Source: Clostridia bacterium (GTDB lineage Bacteria; Bacillota; Clostridia; Christensenellales; Aristaeellaceae). Taken from it: 8,980 nucleotides of DNA. Positions 1 through 5,226 of the stretch are shown here, piece after piece; positions within the stretch are counted from its first letter, which is position 1; every line of letters starts with the position of its first letter. A program made the position numbers and the translations under genes. Below the pieces are notes generated by a model. That model was not told the DNA's origin. It worked only from the letters and a program-made list of their open reading frames with translations, and searched no databases. Where the stretch lies: contig JAEDKS010000097.1 in assembly GCA_016295665.1 (NCBI GenBank), positions 1 to 8,980 on the forward strand, given 5' to 3'.

Positions 1-43
1 AGCGTTTTTTTGAGTTTTTTTCGATTTTTTGTTATTCTTTTGT
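1..43. other. Phased T-tracts (possible bent DNA)
   Basis: Runs of seven, seven and six T residues start at positions 5, 15 and 25, exactly 10 bases apart, and a fourth run of four starts at 38. A-tracts phased with the helical repeat are known to curve DNA. The stretch lies just beyond the operon terminator. It may be an upstream element of a gene outside the window, or an AT-rich spacer. No gene is seen in it. Confidence 0.5.
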
Positions 44-84
44 AAAAAGCGAACGCCGCCCTCGCTGATGCGGGGCGTCGTTCG
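44..84 (-). terminator. Intrinsic terminator ending the leftward operon
   Basis: On the minus strand the arms CGAACG (79-84) and CGTTCG (50-55) pair. After one mismatch (56/78), CGCCC/GGGCG (57-61 with 73-77) continues the stem around an 11-base loop. The stem is followed by C and five T residues (minus strand, 44-48). It lies about 50 bases past the stop codon of the last minus-strand gene. Hairpin plus U-tract is the standard rho-independent form, so the operon most likely ends here. Confidence 0.85.
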
Positions 85-131
85 TCATTTGGTGAACCTT
101 TTCCTGGAAATTCGTTGCCATCGTTCGTTTT

Positions 132-1790
132 CTACCGGGCCCGGATTTCCAGCCCGGGGTGGTGATTGAACAGTCCGTCCATCGCCGGGGAGCGCATGCG
201 CATGTCGAAGCCGGCGTTCGTCTCCGTGAAGTCCTGGAAGGTCTGGGTGCCATAGATGATGCGCGTCAGCGTCTGCACGGGCAGCTTCAGATCCCAGTCC
301 CGCTCCGCCGGCTCGATGGTCGTCCGCCCGTCCCGGCAGGTGATGAGCCATCGCCCGCAGTTGCGGTCAACCTGCCCGTCCTCCACCTCCATGACGAAGG
401 CGCCGTCCCGCGCCGAGGGCGGCAGCTGCTCCAGCGCGCGCACCACGTTGACGATGCGCACCATGGGCACCATCGTCCGGGTGCGCCTGCCGTGGCGGAG
501 CTGCGCCTCGCCCTCGCAGGGCGCGTAGCCGTAATCCGCATAGACGAGCGGTCGATCCGTGTACACGAAGTCCACCGACACGCCCTGCCGGTACAGCGCC
601 TTCAGGTTCTCGCCGATGCGCTGCCTCGACCCGATCCACCGGGCGTACACCATGCCCAGCGTCACCCCGCCAAGGGCGGACATGCCGTCCACCAGCAGCG
701 TCAGGAACTGCAGCCGGATCAGCTCCGGCGTCCGCAGCACCCGCATGACCGCGCCGCCCTGCCACACGTTCCAGAAGGCCTGCGCGATGTCCGACCACTC
801 CACCAGCACCGCCGGCACCCACTCCGGGAAGGTGTACACCGGCTCGATCATCATCTGCAGCAGCACCGCCGCCGCGCCGATGGCGCCCGCGTACCCCAGC
901 ACCAGCAGCAGCACCCGTCCCGTCATCCAGGGCAGGAGCCGGATGGCATAGCTACGCTGCAGCCGCTCCTTCGTCTGGCGGTGGAAGTAGCTGACGCCGT
1001 GGTTCAGCCACGCGATGAACCGCAGCACCAGCAGGATGCCCGCCACGAACAGCAGCACCCGTAGCCAGAGCCACGCGCCCATGCTCTCCTTGCCCAGGTC
1101 GATGAAGGTGCCGCCACTCTGCCAGCCCGTGACCGTGGTTTTGAACGCCACGCTGGCGCCGGTGCCCGGGATGGGCTCCCCCTCCACCAGCAGGGCATCC
1201 AGCTGCAGGCTCATGTCAAAGGCGGTCGCCAGCGGAATGTAGGCACCGCTGTCCGTCAGGTCGCCCACCCGCTTGCTGTGGCGCACGATGCCGATGACCC
1301 GGAAGGTCTCGCCGTTCACCTGCACCTCCCGGTCGATGGGGGCGCTCTCCCGGAACAGGGTCAGGGCCGTCTGCTCGTCCAGCAGGATGGCATGAGTGCC
1401 CTGCTGCAGCTCCTCCGGGTAGAACAGGCGCCCGTAGAGCAGCAGCATGGGGTGCAGCCACTGTCCGCCCTCTCCCAGCAGGGTCAGTCGTCCGTTGCAG
1501 GCGCTCTCCTCCGTGGTAACGGTGGCCTGCTCCACCACGCCGTCCAGCGTCCAGCGGCTGATGATGCCGTTCCACTCCTCGCTGGATGTGCGCAGGGATT
1601 CCAGCAGCTCCGCCACGGCGCCGTTGGGCCGGGTCTGCCCCGCGCCGCTGTCATCCGGCACCGTGATGGCCGGCGCCTCGATCAGGTACTGCAGGTGGTT
1701 CCCCACCTCCCCGATCTGCACCATGCACCACGCCAGCAGGGCCGCGCACACCAGCAGAATGAACCCCTGCTTCCCTGAGATGGTTTTCAT
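132..1790 (-). CDS. MacB/FtsX-type ABC permease with C-terminal SCP2-like domain
   Basis: This is a 552-residue membrane protein with MacB-type topology. TM1 spans about residues 9-27, followed by a large extracytoplasmic domain (about 30-235). TM2 (about 238-262), TM3 (about 290-313) and TM4 (about 358-386) follow. Residues 119-191 read like the MacB periplasmic core: a GRLF opening, an LDEQTALTLF stretch, VNGETFRVIGIV, then YIPLATAFD. MacB permeases normally end just after TM4. This one continues for about 165 cytoplasmic residues. From residue 440 it reads MVRIVNVVRALEQL, then a VEDG turn, NCGRW, DLKLPVQTLTRIIYG and a terminal LFNHHPG, the pattern of the SCP2-like C-terminal domain of Eis-type acetyltransferases. 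There is no Walker A motif, so an ATPase must come from elsewhere. The ATG at 1790 is preceded by GGGAGG at 9-base spacing. The gene starts 45 bases after the adaptor gene, which fits a MacAB-like pair. The substrate is unknown. The permease call is firm; the SCP2 call is by pattern only. Confidence 0.85.
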   Translation of the reverse strand: MKTISGKQGFILLVCAALLAWCMVQIGEVGNHLQYLIEAPAITVPDDSGAGQTRPNGAVAELLESLRTSSEEWNGIISRWTLDGVVEQATVTTEESACNGRLTLLGEGGQWLHPMLLLYGRLFYPEELQQGTHAILLDEQTALTLFRESAPIDREVQVNGETFRVIGIVRHSKRVGDLTDSGAYIPLATAFDMSLQLDALLVEGEPIPGTGASVAFKTTVTGWQSGGTFIDLGKESMGAWLWLRVLLFVAGILLVLRFIAWLNHGVSYFHRQTKERLQRSYAIRLLPWMTGRVLLLVLGYAGAIGAAAVLLQMMIEPVYTFPEWVPAVLVEWSDIAQAFWNVWQGGAVMRVLRTPELIRLQFLTLLVDGMSALGGVTLGMVYARWIGSRQRIGENLKALYRQGVSVDFVYTDRPLVYADYGYAPCEGEAQLRHGRRTRTMVPMVRIVNVVRALEQLPPSARDGAFVMEVEDGQVDRNCGRWLITCRDGRTTIEPAERDWDLKLPVQTLTRIIYGTQTFQDFTETNAGFDMRMRSPAMDGLFNHHPGLEIRAR

Positions 1791-1835
1791 GCCGGCATCC
1801 CTCCCCGCCTCATGTCCGTTCGCTTCCTTCGTCCG

Positions 1836-3212
1836 TCAGTCCACATATTCCATGACCGTCTGCCCGTCGGTCAGCGTTCTGTCCTCCCGGTCGGCAAGCT
1901 GCTGATAGCTCAGATCCTCCGCCACGGAGACATAGCTGTCGCTCCGCTCGAGCACCGTCACGCTGGTCTTGACCACCTTCATGCTGGTGGCGTTCATGAA
2001 CCCGCCGTAGCTGCGCTGCACCAGGAACACATAGTTCTGGTTCTCGCCCTCGTTGCGCACGGCGCTGGCGGGAATCAGGGTGGTGGCCTCCTTGGCGCGG
2101 TAGGTGATGGACACCTGCACGCCCCCGGCGGACACGATGCGCCGCAGCTGGGTCGTCCCGGCTTCGAGCATCTCCTCGGGCAGGTTGATGTAGAGGTACT
2201 TGCTGCCGTCCTTCTCGGTCACGGTCTTGCGGACGGTGGTGCGGGTGGTGCCATAGGAGTCATTCTTGATTTCCGCCTTCGTCTCATCGGCGATGGTGCG
2301 GTCGATGCCGCTCAGGGAGGCGCGCAGCACGGGCTGCTCCTCCTCGGCGTTCATCACGAAGGCCGGCTGCACGCCGTCATAGGTGTCGCCCGCCGTCACC
2401 TTCACCGACACGATGAAGCCGTCCCGGGGGGCGCGCACCTCCTTCAGGGCATCCACGCACAGCGTCAGCTCCACCATCTTCCCGGTCAGCTCATCCATGG
2501 CGCGGATGAGCTCGTTGCGGTCCTGAATGTACTTGAACACATCGTCCTTGACCTTCAGCTTCTTGTTTTCCAGAATGGCGAGGTACTCCTCCTGGGCCGC
2601 CTGGAACACGCCGCTGGCGGCGACGGTGCGCTCCACCGCCTCCACCACCTCCGCGGGCACGTCGCCGCTCTGGGCCGCCAGCTGCTTGCTCCAGTCGCTC
2701 ACGTCCCCGGTCAGGGTGATGCCGTTGTTCAGCGCCGTGACCCGGGCCTGGGTGGTCTGCTTCGCCAGCGCGTCCTGGGCCGAGAGCATCGCGTCGTAGA
2801 GCTCGTTCTGCCGGCTCTCCCGGCTCATGGAGCGGTTGGCAATGTCCAGGTCGAGCAGCGACTTGTTCTTCTCGTCGTACTCGTCCTGCAGCTTCTTCAT
2901 GTCCTCCTCGTAGCTGGTGCACTCGGTGGTGAAGATGATGTCGCCCGCGCTGACCCAGTGGCCCTCGCTGACATAGACCGCCTTGACCTTCGCGTTCGTC
3001 TGGGCGGCCTCCTTCACGGTGAACTCCTCGGTCTTGGGGAAGTACACCTGGCCCTGGAAGTTCATCTTCACCTCCAGCCGCCCGTTCTGGGGCGTGACCA
3101 GCTTCACCTTGGGCGTGGTGATGGTCTGCACCGTCCGCGCAAAGAACATGCACAGCGCCACCGTCACCGCCAGAATCACCAGCCCCCGCAGGGCAAACCT
3201 CTTGAACCTCAT
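1836..3212 (-). CDS. HlyD/MacA-type membrane fusion (adaptor) protein
   Basis: This 458-residue protein has a short basic N-terminus and one membrane anchor (about residues 8-26), with the rest outside the membrane. Two half-lipoyl motifs make the barrel-sandwich hybrid: residues 75-97 (VKAVYVSEGHWVSAGD) and 257-280 (EVRAPRDGFIVSVKVTAGD). They flank a long charged, mainly helical segment (about 98-256), as in MacA-like adaptors. A beta-barrel region follows, with LIPASAV at 379-385 and a final membrane-proximal region to the C-terminus. In Gram-positive bacteria such proteins partner MacB-type permeases, and one is encoded 45 bases downstream. The gene starts only 16 bases after the MalG-type permease stop, so the two are almost certainly cotranscribed. 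The ATG at 3212 directly precedes the membrane anchor. The ribosome binding site is modest (GGTGG at 7-base spacing). The family call is firm; the exported or handled substrate is unknown. Confidence 0.9.
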   Translation of the reverse strand: MRFKRFALRGLVILAVTVALCMFFARTVQTITTPKVKLVTPQNGRLEVKMNFQGQVYFPKTEEFTVKEAAQTNAKVKAVYVSEGHWVSAGDIIFTTECTSYEEDMKKLQDEYDEKNKSLLDLDIANRSMSRESRQNELYDAMLSAQDALAKQTTQARVTALNNGITLTGDVSDWSKQLAAQSGDVPAEVVEAVERTVAASGVFQAAQEEYLAILENKKLKVKDDVFKYIQDRNELIRAMDELTGKMVELTLCVDALKEVRAPRDGFIVSVKVTAGDTYDGVQPAFVMNAEEEQPVLRASLSGIDRTIADETKAEIKNDSYGTTRTTVRKTVTEKDGSKYLYINLPEEMLEAGTTQLRRIVSAGGVQVSITYRAKEATTLIPASAVRNEGENQNYVFLVQRSYGGFMNATSMKVVKTSVTVLERSDSYVSVAEDLSYQQLADREDRTLTDGQTVMEYVD

Positions 3213-3228
3213 CCTTCAGCCACCATCC

Positions 3229-4107
3229 TTATTTCAGTTCGCTCAGCTGGATGCCGGCGACGATGTCCTCCTGGAAGTACAGATAGATGAACAGCGCCGG
3301 CAGAATATACAGCGCCGCGCCGGCAAAGGCCACGTCGGCGCCCTCGGTGGAAATCTTGTTGAACATCACCGACAGGGGCCACAGGCTGCTCTTGTTGGCC
3401 AGGTAGACCATGGGCTGCTCCACCATGTTCCAGCAGTCCGCGAAGGACAGGGCCGCCGCCGCGCCCAGAATGGGCTTGCACACCGGCAGAATCACATGGA
3501 TGAAGCCACGCACCGGCCCCACGCCGTCCACCATGCCCGCCTCCAGCAGCTCGTTGGGAATGGACACCATGAACTGCCGCAGGAGGAAGATGTAGAACGG
3601 CGAGAAGCACATGGGCAGGATCACCGCCCAGACCGTGTCCATCAGCCCCAGCCACCGGAGCATCATCACCGAGGGGGCCATGGTCACCTGGAAGGGCAGA
3701 ATCATCAGCAGCATGATGAGGAAGAAGATCGCGTCCCGCCCGTGGAATTTGAACCGCGACAGCGCGTAGGCCGTCAGCGGAATGATGAGCGCCTGCCCCA
3801 GCAGGATGGCGCCGGTGTACAGGGCGGAGTTGCAGAACAGCTGCAGGTAGGTGGGATCCTCAATGAAAATCTTGTAGTACTGCCGCAGGGAGAACATGGC
3901 GGGAGCATACAGCACCTCCAGCCAGGTGTCCTCGTAGCTGCCCCGCTTCGCCAGGTACGCCGTCATCTCGCCCTTGGGGAAGAAGGAGTACAGGAAGGTG
4001 AATACGATGGGGATGAGAATGACGGCTGATAAGAGCAGCAGCAGCACAAGGCTGATTTTCCCGCCGAAGGTCATTTGTCCCAGCCTGCGGCGACGTCTGC
4101 GCGCCAT
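3229..4107 (-). CDS. MalG-type ABC transporter permease (CUT1-like)
   Basis: This 292-residue inner-membrane permease is of the kind paired with a MalF-type partner for sugar or oligosaccharide uptake. The N-terminus has a run of arginines (residues 3-8) before TM1 (about 18-41), marking the cytoplasmic side. Further hydrophobic segments lie at about 93-115, 127-149, 156-178, 206-224 and 261-279, giving the usual six. The EAA loop that docks the ATPase is at residues 189-213 (EAGMVDGVGPVRGFIHVILP). Length and loop position are normal for the family. The ATG at 4107 has AAAGGAG 10 bases upstream; a nearer upstream ATG is out of frame. The gene starts 40 bases after the MalF-type gene and ends 16 bases before the adaptor gene. 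No ATPase is encoded nearby; Firmicutes often use a shared MsmX-type ATPase. The substrate cannot be told from the sequence. Confidence 0.93.
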   Translation of the reverse strand: MARRRRRRLGQMTFGGKISLVLLLLLSAVILIPIVFTFLYSFFPKGEMTAYLAKRGSYEDTWLEVLYAPAMFSLRQYYKIFIEDPTYLQLFCNSALYTGAILLGQALIIPLTAYALSRFKFHGRDAIFFLIMLLMILPFQVTMAPSVMMLRWLGLMDTVWAVILPMCFSPFYIFLLRQFMVSIPNELLEAGMVDGVGPVRGFIHVILPVCKPILGAAAALSFADCWNMVEQPMVYLANKSSLWPLSVMFNKISTEGADVAFAGAALYILPALFIYLYFQEDIVAGIQLSELK

Positions 4108-4147
4108 GCTTCATCCGCTCCTTTCCTCGTGGTTTCACCCCGGCGCA

Positions 4148-4999
4148 TCAGGTTTCCGGGGCACGCACCGCCTTGCTGGCGTACATCAGTGCGAACAGCG
4201 CGATGACGCCCAGTGCGAACAGGTACGCGGCGGTGGTCACGTCCTGATAGTCCAGCTTGGCGAACTTGTTGTTCATGAAGTGCTGGAGGGTGTAGATTTC
4301 CGCGGCGGGATAGTCACCGCCGATGAAGTACGCCTCCTTGAAGATTTTGAAGGCGTTGACCCAGGCCAGCACGAACACCAGGAACGCGGTGGGGAGAATC
4401 TGGGGCAGGGTGATGCGGAAGGCCTGCGTCCACCAGCCCGCGCCCTCCAGCGACGCGAACTCGTACAGCGACGGATGCACCGCCGACAGCGCCGAGGAGA
4501 ACAGCACCACCGAGAAGCCCAGGTTCTTCCAGATGTACAGCAGCACGATGGGCACCCGCAGCGCGCTGCCCTCCAGCCACAGCACCCGGTCGAACCCCAG
4601 CGCCACCACCAGCCGGTTCACCACGCCGCCGTAGTCGAAGATCAGCAGCCAGATGATGAGCAGCGCGGAGGAGGGCATCAGGTAGGGCAGCAGCAGGATG
4701 TTGCGGAACGCGGTGGAGCGCTCCTTCAGCGTCTTGAGCATCGCCGCCAGCAGAAAGGCCAGCAGCCAGATGGTCGGCGCGCACATGAGCGACAGAATCC
4801 AGGTGTTCTTCAGCCCCGCCAGAAACATGTTGTTCTGCAGGATGCGGGCGTAGTTTTCAAAGCCCACGAAGGTGTTCTCGAAGGAGCCGTCCATCATCGA
4901 ATAGTACAGCCCGCCGACGAACGGCACGATATAGAAGGCCAGGATGCCCGCCATGCCCGGCAGCAGCAGCAGCCAGACGATCTTCTTTTTCTGGAACAC
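4148..4999 (-). CDS. MalF-type ABC transporter permease (CUT1-like)
   Basis: This 283-residue permease resembles UgpA/LplB-type MalF relatives. TM1 is at about residues 8-30, and further membrane segments lie at about 62-88, 100-121, 149-170, 199-216 and 255-274. The EAA loop spans residues 180-203 (EFASLEGAGWWTQAFRITLP), with F in place of the first A. The start is GTG at 4999: the same frame carries a TGA three codons upstream (TGA CCG GCT GTG), so no longer start exists, and translation from it opens with the basic FQKKK before TM1. AAAGGGGG lies 13 bases upstream, a rather long spacing. It is the first gene after the promoter at 5097-5125 and heads the block with the MalG-type permease, adaptor and MacB-like permease. 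It presumably takes substrate from the binding protein encoded immediately upstream. Substrate unknown. Confidence 0.93.
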   Translation of the reverse strand: MFQKKKIVWLLLLPGMAGILAFYIVPFVGGLYYSMMDGSFENTFVGFENYARILQNNMFLAGLKNTWILSLMCAPTIWLLAFLLAAMLKTLKERSTAFRNILLLPYLMPSSALLIIWLLIFDYGGVVNRLVVALGFDRVLWLEGSALRVPIVLLYIWKNLGFSVVLFSSALSAVHPSLYEFASLEGAGWWTQAFRITLPQILPTAFLVFVLAWVNAFKIFKEAYFIGGDYPAAEIYTLQHFMNNKFAKLDYQDVTTAAYLFALGVIALFALMYASKAVRAPET

Positions 5000-5048
5000 A
5001 GCCGGTCACGCGCCCCCTTTCTTTCGGACTTCCTCCATATAGACGGAT
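5000..5048 (-). promoter_or_regulatory. Leader of the MalF-type gene with shared 13-base motif
   Basis: On the minus strand the leader holds TCCGTCTATATGG (5035-5047), which also occurs exactly in the leader of the binding-protein gene (7583-7595). The spacing to the start codon is similar: 35 bases here and about 43 there. Both leaders also contain AGTCCGAAA (5022-5030 and 7632-7640). The purpose is unknown; a shared RNA or DNA control site is the simplest reading. Confidence 0.4.
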
Positions 5049-5073
5049 GACGGATGCCTTTTGTTGCATCGTC
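5049..5073 (-). promoter_or_regulatory. Leader hairpin upstream of the MalF-type gene
   Basis: GACGGATGC (49-57 of the 5000s) and GCATCGTC (5066-5073) pair over 8 bases with one bulged base (5052) and an 8-base loop. It lies in the transcribed leader between the promoter at 5097-5125 and the GTG start. There is no U-tract after it, so it is not a terminator. A 7-base tandem repeat ACGGATG sits at 5043-5056. The role is unknown. Confidence 0.35.
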
Positions 5074-5074
5074 T

Positions 5075-5090
5075 GTGAAAAATTTCCCAC
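5075..5090. promoter_or_regulatory. Dyad at predicted start site (candidate operator)
   Basis: GTG-AA-AAATTT-CC-CAC forms a dyad of 16 bases (outer GTG/CAC and central AAATTT, with two unmatched positions on each side). It starts at the predicted +1 of the promoter at 5097-5125. A repressor bound here would block transcription. The regulator is not identified, and the dyad is imperfect. Confidence 0.35.
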
Positions 5091-5096
5091 TTTTTT

Positions 5097-5125
5097 ATTA
5101 TACATCATCCCGGGCCCGATTGCAA
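5097..5125 (-). promoter_or_regulatory. Sigma-A type promoter for the permease/adaptor block
   Basis: On the minus strand TTGCAA (5120-5125) is followed after exactly 17 bases by a perfect TATAAT (5097-5102). The predicted start site is near 5090, giving a leader of about 90 bases before the GTG at 4999. The spacer carries the palindrome CGGGCCCG (5111-5118). This lets the permease and adaptor genes be transcribed separately from the binding-protein gene, which ends in a hairpin upstream. Confidence 0.7.
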
Positions 5126-5177
5126 ACGCTCCGCCTCTTTCTCATCCATTTCTCATCCTTCGCTTCCCCGTGCGCAC

Positions 5178-5209
5178 AAAGGGCGGCCCGGCGCGAAACC
5201 GGGCCGCCC
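5178..5209 (-). terminator. GC-rich hairpin after the binding-protein gene
   Basis: GGGCGGCCCGG (5181-5191) and CCGGGCCGCCC (5199-5209) form a perfect 11-base stem around a 7-base loop, 18 bases past the binding-protein stop codon. On the minus strand only TTT follows (5178-5180), so termination is probably partial. In many binding-protein operons such a hairpin lets the binding protein be made in excess over the permeases, by partial termination or by protecting the mRNA end. Which applies here is not visible. Confidence 0.6.
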
Positions 5210-5226
5210 AGCCAATCCCCTGGCGC

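Noticed and set aside
32..121. A 29-codon minus-strand frame starting MATNFQEKVHQ after the last gene
   Set aside because: No ribosome binding site, and it runs through the terminator hairpin.
1812..3290. Long plus-strand open frame opposite the adaptor gene
   Set aside because: Same low-complexity H/L/V/G composition. The minus-strand frame has clear lipoyl halves and a membrane anchor.
2983..5050. Plus-strand open frames opposite the two permease genes
   Set aside because: Q/H/R-rich translations without any motif; the minus-strand EAA loops and membrane segments are unambiguous.
4857..5108. Upstream frame reading toward the MalF-type start
   Set aside because: It is in another frame; the MalF frame has a TGA just before the GTG at 4999, so the GTG is the start.
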